Source: Gemmatimonadota bacterium (GTDB lineage Bacteria; Gemmatimonadota; Gemmatimonadetes; Gemmatimonadales; GWC2-71-9). Taken from it: a stretch of 64,000 nucleotides of DNA. Shown here in pieces: positions 40,276 through 49,012 of the stretch; positions within the stretch are counted from its first letter, which is position 1; each line of letters begins with the position of its first letter. The DNA lies in the NCBI GenBank assembly GCA_016713435.1, contig JADJPD010000003.1, positions 1 to 64,000 of the forward strand, written 5' to 3'. The notes under the pieces are model-generated. The model made no database searches, was not told where the DNA came from, and saw only the letters and a list, made by a program, of their open reading frames with translations. The translations under genes were made by a program, and so were the position numbers.

Positions 40276-41865
40276 GTGACCCGCACCTGGGATTTCGTGA
40301 TCATCGGCTCCGGCTTCGGCGGCAGCGTCTCGGCGCTGCGCCTCGCGGAGCGCGGGCGGAGCGTGCTGCTGCTGGAGCGGGGCCGGCGCTTCGCCGACCA
40401 GGACTTCGCCAGCTCCAGCTGGGACCTGCCGCGCTATCTCTGGGCGCCGAGTGTGGGCTGCTACGGGATCCTGCAGATCAGCGCGTTCCGCGACGTGTTC
40501 GTGCTGCACGGCGCGGGCGTGGGCGGCGGGAGCCTGGGCTACGCCAACGTGCTGATGCAGCCCACGGCGGAGGCGTTCGAGCAGGAGAGCTGGCGCCGGC
40601 CGGTGCACTGGGGCGAGGCGCTCGAGCCCCACTACGCCACCGCGCGCCGGATGCTCGGCGTGGCCACCAACCCGCGGCTCGGCCCCGCCGACGAGACGCT
40701 CCGCGGCATCGCGCGCGAGCTCGGGCGCGAGGCCAGCTTCCAGCCGGTGCCCGTCGGCGCCTTCTTCGGCGAGCCCGGGCACGAGGGCAAGGATTACCCC
40801 GACCCGTACTTCGGCGGCGCCGGCCCCGCGCGGCGGAGCTGCAGTCACTGCGGCGGCTGCATGGTGGGGTGCCGGCACGGCGCCAAGAACACGCTGCCCA
40901 AGAACTATCTCTGGCTCGCCGAGAAGGCCGGGGCCGAGATCCAGCCGTTCACCACCGTGACGGACATCCGCCCGGTGGACGGCCCGGATGACGCGCGCTA
41001 CGAGGTGCACGCCCGCTCCACCAAGGGCTTCGGCCCGCGACCGCTGCCGCCGATCCGCGCCCGGAACGTCATCGTGTCGGCCGGTGCGCTCGGCACCCAG
41101 CGCCTCCTCTTCCGGTGCCGCGCCCGCGGATCGCTGAGCCGGCTCTCCCCGATGCTCGGCACGCAGGTGCGGACCAACAACGAGGCGCTGCTGGGCAGCG
41201 TGGCGCGGACCGGTGCCACGGATTACTCCAAGGGCCTCGCCATCACGTCGATCTTCCACGCCGACCGGATCACCACCATCGAGCCGGTGCGCTATCCCGC
41301 CGGCAGCTCCATGATGCGGCTGCTCGGCGGGCCGATGATCGACGGGGGCGGCTTCGTGTCGCGGCTCGGGCGCTCGCTGCTCGAGATGGTGCGCCGTCCC
41401 GGGGACTTCCTGCGCACCCACGTGCTGCCCGGCTGGGCGGAGCGCACCACCATCATCCTGGCCATGCAGTACGAGGACACGCACCTCCGCATGCGGCCGG
41501 GGCGGAGCGTCTTCACGGGCTTCCGGGACGACCTGGTGTCGGAGCGGGTGGAGGGGCAGCCGGTGCCGGGCAAGATCGAGATCGGGCACCAGGTGACGCG
41601 GACCTTCGCGGAGCGGACGGGCGGGATCGCGATGGGCTCGATGAACGAGAGCCTCTTCAACATCCCCATCACCGCCCACATCCTCGGCGGCGTGCCCGTG
41701 GGGGCCACGGCGGCGGAGGGGGTGGTGGGGCCGGATGCGCAGGTGCACGGGCATCCGGGGCTCTACGTCATTGACGGGTCCATCATGCCGGGGAACCCGG
41801 GGGTGAACCCGAGCCTGACCATCACGGCGCTGGCGGAGTATGCGATGAGCCGGCTGGAGGGGTGA
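40276..41865 (+). CDS. GMC-family FAD oxidoreductase (cholesterol-oxidase-like)
   Basis: 529 residues. FAD-binding VIIGSGFGGSVSALRLAERGRSVLLLERG at residues 8-38, GAGVGGGSLGYANVLMQP, RSCSHCGGCMVGCRHGAKNT (a cysteine-rich loop typical of the bacterial sterol/alcohol oxidase branch), VIVSAGALGTQRLLF, and the C-terminal HPGLYVIDGSIMPGNPGVNPSLTITALAEYAM with the active-site His-Asn region. Likely oxidises an alcohol on a sterol-like or isoprenoid lipid. Start GTG 40276, divergent from the ArsA pair. Confidence 0.9.
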   Translation: MTRTWDFVIIGSGFGGSVSALRLAERGRSVLLLERGRRFADQDFASSSWDLPRYLWAPSVGCYGILQISAFRDVFVLHGAGVGGGSLGYANVLMQPTAEAFEQESWRRPVHWGEALEPHYATARRMLGVATNPRLGPADETLRGIARELGREASFQPVPVGAFFGEPGHEGKDYPDPYFGGAGPARRSCSHCGGCMVGCRHGAKNTLPKNYLWLAEKAGAEIQPFTTVTDIRPVDGPDDARYEVHARSTKGFGPRPLPPIRARNVIVSAGALGTQRLLFRCRARGSLSRLSPMLGTQVRTNNEALLGSVARTGATDYSKGLAITSIFHADRITTIEPVRYPAGSSMMRLLGGPMIDGGGFVSRLGRSLLEMVRRPGDFLRTHVLPGWAERTTIILAMQYEDTHLRMRPGRSVFTGFRDDLVSERVEGQPVPGKIEIGHQVTRTFAERTGGIAMGSMNESLFNIPITAHILGGVPVGATAAEGVVGPDAQVHGHPGLYVIDGSIMPGNPGVNPSLTITALAEYAMSRLEG

Positions 41866-41906
41866 GGCGGCGTCGCGGACTGCGGCGTGGGGGCGGGCTG
41901 TGGTGT

Positions 41907-42132
41907 GACTCAACGCAGAGGCGCAGAGAGCGCAGAGGGGCGCGGAGGAACTGCCCGTGGGTGGTGGGCTCACCGCAAGGTGAGTCCGGACTTTTTTCTG
42001 GGTGTCACGATGGGGGGCAGCGGAGCCCACCCGTGCGGAGGCCACCTTCAACCTGTACCGTCCGTGAGATCGGCCCCCTTCCGGGGCGAATGCCCTCTGC
42101 GCACTCTGCGTCTCTGCGCCTCTGCGTGAGTC
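41907..42132. mobile_element. About 226-bp element with terminal inverted repeats (copy B)
   Basis: Left end GACTCAACGCAGAGGCGCAG and right end CTGCGCCTCTGCGTGAGTC are inverted repeats. The interior (GGAACTGCCCGTGGGTGGTGGGCTC...GGTGTCACGATGG, split) is the reverse complement of the copy C interior. It overlaps the 3' end of the M20 deacylase reading frame. Confidence 0.7.
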
Positions 42133-43458
42133 AGAGGCCGCAGCCTGAGCGACGCCGCCCGTCCCGCCAGGCGCCCACCCTCCACCCCGCACCACTCCGC
42201 CAGGAACGCCGCCATCACGGTGACGGCGGTGAGGAGTTCGTCCACGGGAAGGTACTCGTCGGGGGCGTGGGCGAGGCGGATGTCGCCGGCGCCGTACATG
42301 ACGCAGGGCATCTTGCCGAACTCGATGAAGTGGCGCATGTCGGCGCCGTAGGTGACGCCCTCGGTGGTGAGGTACTTGCCCGTCACCGCCTGGTGGGCGC
42401 GCCGGAGGGTGTCGCAGAGGGGCGAGTCGGACGGGGTCTCGGCCGCCAGGAACTGGCCGCCGAAGAAGGTGATCTCGGGCGGGTGGTCGCGGAGCCACGG
42501 GTCGCGCGCGGCCACGTTCATGCAGGCGCTCCACCACCATCCGCTTGAACGCCTGCATCTCCTCGCCCGGCAGGAAGCCCACGCGCACCTCGGCCTCGAG
42601 CTTCTCCGGCACCGTCGAGGCCCAGTTCCCGGCGCGCACCACGCCGATGTTCACCGGGACCTTGTTGGCGAAGACGTCGTAGAGCGGGTGGCGGAGCAGG
42701 CTGTTCCGCTCGGCCTCGAGCGACTGCAGGTCGGCCAGGAGGGGGAGGAACTTCTCGAGCGCGCTCACGCCCTCATCGCGCGTGGCGGCGTGGGCGGAGC
42801 GGCCGGTGACGGTGATCCGGAAGACGAGCGAGCCCTCGCACGCCGTGACGAGCTGCAGCTCGGTGGGCTCGGTGACCACGGCCGCGTCCGCCCGGTGGCC
42901 GCGGAGCACCACGGCGAGGGCACCGAGGCCACCGTCCTCCTCGCCGACGGTGGCGGCGACGGTCACGTCACCCTTGAGGCGGAGGCCCAGGGCGTCGAGC
43001 ACCTCGAGGGCGGCGAGGTGCGTGACGAGGCCGCCCTTCATGTCGCAGCTGCCGCGGCCGTAGACCTTGCCGTCCACCAGGTTGGCGGCGAAGGGCGGCT
43101 GGCTCCAGAGGGCGTGGTCGCCCTCGGGGACGGTGTCGATGTGGGCGTTGAGGAGGATGGAGCGGCCGCCGCCGCTGCCCTTCCGCGTCCCCACCACGTT
43201 GAGGCGACCCTCCCAGCTGGGCTGGTCGCCGACGTGCTCGAGGTAGTCCTTCATGGACTCGGGCGTGGCCCAGAACGTCTCCGTGCGGAGACCCCGCGCC
43301 CGGAACGCCTCGGCCGCCACGCGGCCCATCTCACCTTCGGTGCCGGTCACCGAGCGCGTCTGCACGAAGCGCTGCAGCAGCGCCGTGATCTCCCCCCGCC
43401 GCGCCTGAACGGCGGCGGCCAGCGCGGTGGCGGACACGGGGGTCTGGGAGGTGGGCAT
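42048..43458 (-). CDS. M20-family deacylase/succinyl-diaminopimelate desuccinylase-like (frameshift)
   Basis: About 470 residues. Dizinc motifs: LLNAHIDTVPEGDHALW (His, Asp), GRGSCDMKGGLVTHLAAL (bridging Asp), TVGEEDGGLGALAVVL (Glu), dimer domain TGRSAHAATRDEGVSALEKFLPL, and FGGQFLAAETPSDSPLCDTL with YGADMRHFIEFGKMPCVMYGAGDIRLAH (last His). It fits the ArgE/DapE acetylornithine-type deacetylase group. One extra base near 42525 separates the last third. After LAEWCGVEGGRLAGRAASLRLR the frame enters element copy B and gains about 35 element-encoded residues before the stop at 42048. Start ATG 43456-43458; TAGATTAT (43499-43506) is a promoter candidate. Confidence 0.85.
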
Positions 43459-43569
43459 GAGGGTCCTCCAACGGCTGGGGGGCGGGGCGGTACCGGGCAT
43501 AATCTACTGGGTGGGGCAGCGGCGGGTATGGCGGCTGGGGGCGGGGCGGAGGCGGGCTGGGCTGGGCGT

Positions 43570-43799
43570 GACTCACCGCAGAGGCGCAGAGGGCGCGGAG
43601 GGCCGCAGAGGGGCCGGAGAGGGGGCCATCGCGGGGGCGCGCAGGAATTGAGGTTTCTTGTGGGGCACGCCAGGTGGGGAACGGTGCCGGACCTGAACGG
43701 CCACCCACAAAAACGCAACGGGCCCACCCTGCGACGAGCCCACCACCTTCGGGCAGTTCCTCTGCGGCCCTCTGCGCACTCTGCGCCTCTGCGTTGAGC
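43570..43799. mobile_element. About 230-bp element with terminal inverted repeats (copy C)
   Basis: Left end GACTCACCGCAGAGGCGCAG..., right end ...CTGCGCCTCTGCGTTGAG. The interior shares GGGGAACGGTGCCGGACC, CACCCACAAAAACGCAACGG and ACGAGCCCACCACC with copy A. Lies between the divergent M20 and XdhC genes. Confidence 0.75.
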
Positions 43800-43887
43800 C
43801 GCACCAAGCCCACCCCCTGCAGCGTCGACGGCGACGCCCCCGGCGCTGAGCTATTGTTCAGGCCAACCAAGCCACGCCGAGGTACGC

Positions 43888-44916
43888 ATGCGGGACGTGC
43901 TGGCGGAGTACGAGCGGATGATCGCTACCGGGGCGCGGGTGGGCCGGGCGGTGGTGACGAGCGTGTGGGGGTCGGCGCCCAGGATGGCGGGGGCCACGCT
44001 GCTCGCGGGGAGCGGGGGGCAGGTGTTCGGGTCGGTGTCGGGCGGGTGCGTGGAGGGGGCGGCGGTGCGGGAGATCGGCGAGGCGCAGGCGCGGAACGCC
44101 CCGCGGCACGTCACCTACGGCGTGAGCAACGAGAAGGCATGGGAAGTGGGCCTGGCCTGCGGCGGGACCATCAAGGTGCACGTGGAGCCGACGGTGAGCC
44201 CCCGCGTCCTCGCCGCCGCGCGCGGTGAGGCGGGGGCGGTGGTGGCCACGGTGGTGGAAGGGATGGCGCTCGGCACCGCCATCACCTTTCATGAGGACGG
44301 CACCGACGACGCCACCCCGGCCGACGCCTGGCTCCGCGACGCGCTCGTCGCGCCGGTGCGCGAGGCGCTCCGCCTCGAGGCCAGCACCACCATCGAGACC
44401 GGCGCCCCCGACGGCACCCTCGCCACGGTGTTCGTCGAGGTGTTCCCGCGCCGGCCCACACTGGTGATCTTCGGCGGTGTCCACATCGCCATGACGCTCG
44501 TGCCCATGGCCCGAATGCTGGGCTACCGCACCGTGGTGGCCGACGGGCGCGCCGCCTTCCTCACCCGCGAACGCTTCCCCGACGCCGACGACCTCATCCT
44601 CGCCTGGCCGGAGGAGGCCTTCGCCCGCGCGGGGCTCGGGCCGGCGACGTATGTCTGCGTGCTGTCGCACGACCCCAAGTTCGACGAGCCGGCGCTCGAC
44701 CTCGCCCTCCGCTCCCCCGCCCGCTACATCGGCGCCATCGGCTCCAAACGCACCCACGCCGAGCGGCGGGAGCGGCTCAGGCGGTCCGGGTTCTCCGAGC
44801 AGGACATCGCCCGCGTGCACGGGCCCATCGGCCTGCCGCTCGGCGGACGCGGGCCGGCGGAGACGGCGCTGGCGATCCTGGCGGAGATGACGAAGGTGAG
44901 GTACGGGGCGGCGTAG
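43888..44916 (+). CDS. XdhC/CoxI-family molybdenum enzyme maturation protein
   Basis: 342 residues. N-terminal CoxI domain (YERMIATGARVGRAVVTSVWGSAPRMAGATLL; GSVSGGCVEGAAV with the conserved Cys; LACGGTIKVHVEP) and C-terminal Rossmann XdhC domain (LVIFGGVHIAMTLVPMARMLGYRTVVADGR; VCVLSHDPKFDEPAL; YIGAIGSKRTHAERRERL; GPIGLPLGGRGPAETALAILAEM). It binds Moco and helps insert the sulfurated cofactor into xanthine-dehydrogenase-type enzymes. No such enzyme is adjacent. Confidence 0.93.
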   Translation: MRDVLAEYERMIATGARVGRAVVTSVWGSAPRMAGATLLAGSGGQVFGSVSGGCVEGAAVREIGEAQARNAPRHVTYGVSNEKAWEVGLACGGTIKVHVEPTVSPRVLAAARGEAGAVVATVVEGMALGTAITFHEDGTDDATPADAWLRDALVAPVREALRLEASTTIETGAPDGTLATVFVEVFPRRPTLVIFGGVHIAMTLVPMARMLGYRTVVADGRAAFLTRERFPDADDLILAWPEEAFARAGLGPATYVCVLSHDPKFDEPALDLALRSPARYIGAIGSKRTHAERRERLRRSGFSEQDIARVHGPIGLPLGGRGPAETALAILAEMTKVRYGAA

Positions 44917-45431
44917 GGGGTGGCACGTCCGGGCGGCCGGAGCGGCGCTCCGGCCCACGGGCGGGGGGGCAAGGTGCGCGGCACCAGCCCCTGCCGCACC
45001 CGCTCGAGGCGCGCGAATTGCCGCTCGGTGCGGCGCCCCAGCTCCACGTAGTCCATCCCCGCCAGGCGGCGGTCGGTGCCGGCGAGCAGGGCCAGCGCGC
45101 GCGCCAGGGCCAGCTTGCCCTGCAGCGCGAGCGCCAGCGCCTCCACCGCCTCGAACAGCGGCAGGCCGCCGTCGCCGTCCCGGCCGAGCTTCAGGCGGCT
45201 CACCCGCTCGGCGAACCAGGCCACGGCCTCCTTGAGCGGATTGCTCCCGCCCACCCGTTCCGCCACGGCCTCGAGGTCGCGGCGCTCCTCCCCGATCTCC
45301 CGCTCCAGCTCGGCCGCGAGCTCCTGCACCTCGGGCTCGGCGGCGTCGTTCCGCAGGAAGGCGAGCAGGTCCAGCGCGGCGCGGGCGCCGGCCAGGTGGT
45401 CTCGGAGGTAGGTGGGCAGCGGGTCAGTCAT
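44724..45431 (-). CDS. Helical protein of unknown function (3' end uncertain)
   Basis: The credible part (about 44970-45431) is an all-helical protein: LRDHLAGARAALDLLAFLRN, EVQELAAELEREIGEERRDLEAVAERVG, NPLKEAVAWFAERVSRLKLG, FEAVEALALALQGKLALARALALLAGT and DYVELGRRTERQFARLERVRQGL. It looks like a four-to-six helix bundle (ferritin-like or DUF type). The remaining 60 codons run antisense over the XdhC 3' end and across the 44935 palindrome with proline/arginine-rich noise, so the real stop was probably lost to a frame error near 44965. Confidence 0.55.
   Translation of the reverse strand: MTDPLPTYLRDHLAGARAALDLLAFLRNDAAEPEVQELAAELEREIGEERRDLEAVAERVGGSNPLKEAVAWFAERVSRLKLGRDGDGGLPLFEAVEALALALQGKLALARALALLAGTDRRLAGMDYVELGRRTERQFARLERVRQGLVPRTLPPRPWAGAPLRPPGRATPYAAPYLTFVISARIASAVSAGPRPPSGRPMGPCTRAMSCSENPDRLSRSRRSAWVRLEPMAPM
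44935..44955. terminator. Palindrome after the XdhC gene
   Basis: GGCCGGAGC-GGC-GCTCCGGCC, a 9-bp perfect stem 19 bases after the XdhC stop. The same core (CCGGAGCGGCGCTCCGG) forms one hairpin of the 105-bp array at 53.9 kb, so it is both a terminator candidate and a member of a dispersed palindrome family. Confidence 0.6.
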
Positions 45432-45518
45432 GCCGGTGGGACGCGGCGGGGAGGCGGAGGGCGCACAGGGGTGAGGGCCGCGGTCGCGCCATCGCGTGCG
45501 AGACCGGCACGGCGCCGC

Positions 45519-45920
45519 TCACCCGTTCAGCTCCCGGACCAGCGCCCCATGCAGCATCACCACCTCGGGGCTGGCCTGCAGCGCCTCACGGTACTGGACG
45601 TGAAAGTCGTCGGTCTCGCCGGTGGGGGCCACGAGGGCGCGGAGTTCGTCCACGAGGAGGCGGCCATCGGCGGGGGTGAGGGGCTCGTCCTGCTCCAGCC
45701 GCTCGTCGAACTGGACGATGAGCTGGGCCATGGGCCGGAGCCACGCGAACCAGGGGTCGTGCGCCGCCAGCTGGAGCAGGGCGAAGCCGTCGTCCACCCG
45801 GCCGTGCAGGCGCTCGTAGCGGCGGCGCTCGTTCTGGAGCAGCGCCTGGTGCACCCGCATCAGGTGGACGCGGAGGCGGTCGAGGTGGTCGAGGTCGGTC
45901 GGGTCGGTCGGGGCGGTCAT
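45519..45920 (-). CDS. Small helical protein of unknown function
   Basis: 133 residues, no membrane segment. Helices include HLDRLRVHLMRVHQALLQNERRRYERLHG, DDGFALLQLAAHDPWFAWLRPMAQLIVQFDERL and ADGRLLVDELRALVAP; the end is HVQYREALQASPEVVMLHGALVRELNG. No family recognised. ATG 45918-45920 is used; TAGATTGC on the minus strand at 45956-45963 is a promoter candidate 36 bases upstream. It is divergent from the 46093 gene. Confidence 0.7.
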   Translation of the reverse strand: MTAPTDPTDLDHLDRLRVHLMRVHQALLQNERRRYERLHGRVDDGFALLQLAAHDPWFAWLRPMAQLIVQFDERLEQDEPLTPADGRLLVDELRALVAPTGETDDFHVQYREALQASPEVVMLHGALVRELNG

Positions 45921-46092
45921 CGGGTCGGTGCGGTTGATCCGGGACGGTGTGTGCTGCAATCTACCGGGGAGACGAGGCGGCGGGAGACGCCGTGACGAGC
46001 CTGCCCGAATCTGGCACGGCTCGTGCACCGGCCCCCGGCACGCCCCCGCGCCGTTTCAGGTTGTGCCCTGCGACACGAGGATACCCGTCCGC

Positions 46093-46674
46093 ATGCAGTT
46101 CCTCGACCTCGACGAATGCCAGGAATGGTCCGTGGCCCACGGCTACGGGCTCCGGCGTGACCTCCCGCTCCCCGAGGAGCGCGGCGTGGTCCGCGTCACC
46201 ATCCGGATGCCCAAGGAGGATCCGCCGAGCCGGGCGGTGGCGGCGGCGCTCCAGCGGGCCCTGGGGACGTGGGACGAGATGCTGGTGTGGGTGACGCAGA
46301 CCTGGGTCTACCGCCACCGCGAGGAGACGTACGACATCGACAGCGCTCTCGAGCTGGCGGGCGAGGAGCGGGAACGGGACGAGCTCTTTGGCCACCTGCT
46401 CACTCCCGAGGACGTGCTGACCTTCCGGCGCATCCTCCTGGCCGCGTGCGACATCCCCTGGTTCGCCTACTTCCTCCCCGCCCATGCCGACGAGCGGGTG
46501 CCGCTCCGCTGGGCTCGCCTCACCTGGGACGGCTACGTCCGGGTGACGAGCTCGGTGCCGGACGGCGTCGACGAGTTCGCGGCGGACATGCGGAAGCTCG
46601 GCTACACGCCGGTGTACGGGCGGCGGGGCGACGCGGGGCCGTGGGCCGTGGAGGGCGACACCCCCGGCGCCTGA
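46093..46674 (+). CDS. Protein of unknown function
   Basis: 193 residues, soluble, acidic. It begins MQFLDLDECQEWSVAHGYGL; RVTIRMPKEDP, TWDEMLVWVTQTWVYRHREETYDIDSALELAGEERERDELFGHLLTPEDVLTFRRILLAACDIPWFAYFLPAHADERVPL and YVRVTSSVPDGVDEFAADMRKLGY follow. I do not recognise the family; tryptophan/tyrosine-rich strands and helices suggest a compact alpha/beta domain. Start ATG 46093 follows an unremarkable leader. The next gene starts after 68 bases, behind a TATCTTGG element (46688-46695). Confidence 0.7.
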   Translation: MQFLDLDECQEWSVAHGYGLRRDLPLPEERGVVRVTIRMPKEDPPSRAVAAALQRALGTWDEMLVWVTQTWVYRHREETYDIDSALELAGEERERDELFGHLLTPEDVLTFRRILLAACDIPWFAYFLPAHADERVPLRWARLTWDGYVRVTSSVPDGVDEFAADMRKLGYTPVYGRRGDAGPWAVEGDTPGA

Positions 46675-46742
46675 CCGGCGGACACCCTATCTTGGGGGAA
46701 GACACGCAGGCCACGGCGGTCTTCCCTCCCACCCCACCCCGC

Positions 46743-47285
46743 ATGACCCTCGAGACCCTCCGCGCCGGCCATCGCGACTCGGTCCTTGCCTTTGCGCGCA
46801 CCGCGGCGGCGCTGCCGGAGGCGGCGTGGCCCGCTGCCACGGCGCCAGGCAGGTGGAGCCCCGAGGAGATCACGCAGCATCTCTGGCTCACCTACACCAT
46901 TGCGCTCAGCGAGCTCGCGCCCCACCCGGGCGGGCCGCGCCACCGCATCCGCCCGCGGGTGCCGCGCCTCATGCAGCCGCTCCTCCGCCTTTCGGTGATG
47001 CGGCGCATCATCCGCGACGGTCGGTTCCCCGAGGGCGCCCGGGCTCCATCCGAGCTCCGTCCCACGGCCGGCCCGGCGGCGGCGAGCACGCCGCTCACCG
47101 CCGTGCGCGGGGACGCGCTCTCCTCGCTCACCGCGCGTGCCGCGCAGGTCGAGGAGCTGCTGGCCGCCCACCCCGGGGCGCGGCTCAGCCATCACATCTT
47201 CGGCCGCATCGGCCGGGACGATGCGCTGCGGCTGCTGGCCGTCCACAACGCGCATCACCAGCGGCAGCTGTCGTCCCCGGCGTGA
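46743..47285 (+). CDS. DinB-family protein
   Basis: 180 residues, four-helix DinB/YfiT-like bundle. The three metal-binding His positions are plausible: GRWSPEEITQHLWLTYTIALSEL (His in helix 2), and HNAHHQRQL near the C terminus, the typical HxxHH end. Such proteins act in thiol transfer or DNA-damage-linked stress, often with unknown substrates. Stop and the GTG of the following DNA glycosylase gene overlap (GTGA), so the two are expressed together, in line with a damage-response role. Confidence 0.82.
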   Translation: MTLETLRAGHRDSVLAFARTAAALPEAAWPAATAPGRWSPEEITQHLWLTYTIALSELAPHPGGPRHRIRPRVPRLMQPLLRLSVMRRIIRDGRFPEGARAPSELRPTAGPAAASTPLTAVRGDALSSLTARAAQVEELLAAHPGARLSHHIFGRIGRDDALRLLAVHNAHHQRQLSSPA

Positions 47286-47932
47286 GTCGCGCGCCCGCGT
47301 CGGTGTCCCGCCGCCTCACCACCGCCACCCTGCGGCAGGCCGCCCACGAGCTGGCCCGGCGCGACCGGGACCTGGCCCGCATCCTCGCCGCGCACGGCCC
47401 GCCGCCCATGTGGGGCCGCCCGACGGGCTTCGCCACGCTGGTGCACATCATCCTCGAGCAGCAGGTGTCGCTGGCGGGCGCCCGCACCATGAACCGCCGC
47501 CTGCGCGAGCACCTGGGCGAGATCACGCCGGCCACGGTGACGCGCTGCCGCGAGTCCGGCCTCCGCGCCTTTGGCCTGACTCGGCAGAAGGCGCGCTACG
47601 TGCACGCGCTGGCGGTGGCGGTGCGGGATGGGCACCTGGACCTGGGGCGGGTGGCGCGGATGCCGGACCACGAGGCGCACCAGGCGCTGCTCGCGCTGCC
47701 GGGGATCGGGCCGTGGAGCGTCGCCATCTACCAGCTCATGGCGCTCCGCCGCCCCGACATCTGGCCGGATGGCGACCTGGCGCTTGCGATGGCGATGGCC
47801 CGGGTGAAGGGGCTGGGGCACGTGCCGGGGCGGCTGGAGCAGCAGGCGATCGCGGCGGCGTGGGCGCCGTGGCGGAGCGTGGGGGCGCGGATGCTGTGGC
47901 AGCAGTATCTCGCGGAGCGACGACCCGCGTAA
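47282..47932 (+). CDS. DNA-3-methyladenine glycosylase (AlkA-like, HhH-GPD)
   Basis: 216 residues. HhH-GPD fold with TLVHIILEQQVSLAGARTMNRRL, GLTRQKARYVHALA, helix-hairpin-helix LLALPGIGPWSVAIYQLMALRRPDIWPDGDLAL, where the last Asp is the catalytic one, and LEQQAIAAAWAPWRSVGARMLWQQYL. It removes alkylated bases in base-excision repair. It lacks the N-terminal AlkA_N and Ada domains. Start is GTG 47282, coupled to the DinB gene. Confidence 0.9.
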   Translation: MSRAPASVSRRLTTATLRQAAHELARRDRDLARILAAHGPPPMWGRPTGFATLVHIILEQQVSLAGARTMNRRLREHLGEITPATVTRCRESGLRAFGLTRQKARYVHALAVAVRDGHLDLGRVARMPDHEAHQALLALPGIGPWSVAIYQLMALRRPDIWPDGDLALAMAMARVKGLGHVPGRLEQQAIAAAWAPWRSVGARMLWQQYLAERRPA

Positions 47933-48063
47933 CGCCGCGTCGTCGAATCCGCGTCCCAATCTCCGCATGGGCGGCCAGCCGCGTCTCCCCGCGCCCTTAC
48001 TCGAGATCGAGAGGGGTGAGTCCGCGACTCACTTGATGACGCTGGTCCGGGTGGGTTTGAGGA

Positions 48064-48083
48064 GGGCCGGCCATGGCCGGCCC
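48064..48083. terminator. Perfect 20-bp palindrome between convergent genes
   Basis: GGGCCGGCCATGGCCGGCCC lies between the DNA glycosylase (ends 47932) and the minus-strand DinB-like gene (ends 48098). Likely two-way terminator or dispersed palindrome. The rest of 47933-48097 holds no gene. Confidence 0.55.
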
Positions 48084-48097
48084 CTACGAATCTGATC

Positions 48098-48611
48098 TTA
48101 TATGCCCTGCTCGTCGGCGGTCGGGCCGTAGCTCGAGGGGAGGGGGACGTCGAGCAGGCGGAGGTAGACGCCGAGTTGGGCGCGGTGGTGGACCAGGTGG
48201 TTCATCACGAAGCTCCGGTAGACGGCGGCGCGCGGCTGGGTCATGATCACGCGCGGGCCCATCTTGAGCGACCAGTTCACGCCGAAGTCCTTGTCCTCCG
48301 CGGCGGCGAGCGCGGCCTGCGCTTCCTTCACTCCCTTGTCGAACAGCGCCACCATCTCGGCCGAGCCTTGCCGAGGATCAGCGGCTTCCACCTCCTGGCC
48401 AGCGGGCGGGGGCGAGGTCGAGCTCGGTCTGGCGTGAGCGTGTTCGTGGCCCAGCCCGGGACCTCCGCGAGGTGGCTCGCGAGCGTACCGAGGGCATGGA
48501 CTTGGGGTGCGGGCGCCAGTCGTTCTTGCCGCTGGGGACGCGCTCGAGGAGGTTCCGGGTGACGGACATCTCGTAATGGAACTCGGGCAGCAGGGCGTCG
48601 CGGATGGCCAT
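48098..48611 (-). CDS. DinB-family protein (frameshifts)
   Basis: About 172 residues pieced together from three frames. N-terminal MAIRDALLPEFHYEMSVTR, LLERVPSGKNDWRPHPKSM; then (one base missing near 48495) LGTLASHLAEVPGWA; then (near 48385) AEMVALFDKGVKEAQAALAAAEDKDFGVNWSLKMG, MTQPRAAVYRSFVMNHLVHHRAQLGVYLRLLDVPLPSSYGPTADE. The order HEM..., ASHLAEVPGWA and NHLVHHRAQLGVYLR is the classic DinB three-His arrangement, with YGPTADE the family's ending. Probably intact in the cell. Confidence 0.75.
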
Positions 48612-49012
48612 CGGGAGACCCAGCTCTGGGGGGGGGAGGTGGGCCGGTTCGCGACTGGCACGGGCCCGCATTCTGTGCAGGTCGCCGTGGGGCCCGGAGG
48701 TTGCCCCGGCGGGGGACGGCCGGCGGCACGGCCTGGGCCCGGGCCGGGGGCCGGGGGGGGGGGCGGGCGCCGGGGGGGGGGGGGACCCCCGCCGCCCGGG
48801 GGGGGGGGGGGCGGAGTGTGCTCCCCACCGGGACCGTGGGGCCCAGTGTTCTCGGCCACTCGGGCTGGGGATCGAGTTGCCGGAGCGGCGCTCCGGCACC
48901 ACGGGGCTGGGCCCTGTCGAGCAGGCCGCCGTGGGGCAGTGTTACTCCGGCCAGGCTTTGGGATCGGTTGCCGACGCTCCGGTCCCGGCTACCAGGACCA
49001 ACGAGGGTTCAC
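48612..49012. repeat. G-rich spacer with degenerate copies of the 105-bp repeat
   Basis: 48627-48820 is low-complexity with several G runs (up to about 12) and no gene. From about 48835 to 48970 lie one fairly complete and one diverged unit of the repeat that forms the 53.9-kb array (CACTCGGGCTGGGGATCGAG, TTGCCGGAGCGGCGCTCCGG, then GTGTTACTCCGGCCAGGC). They sit directly upstream of the amidohydrolase gene. Confidence 0.75.
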
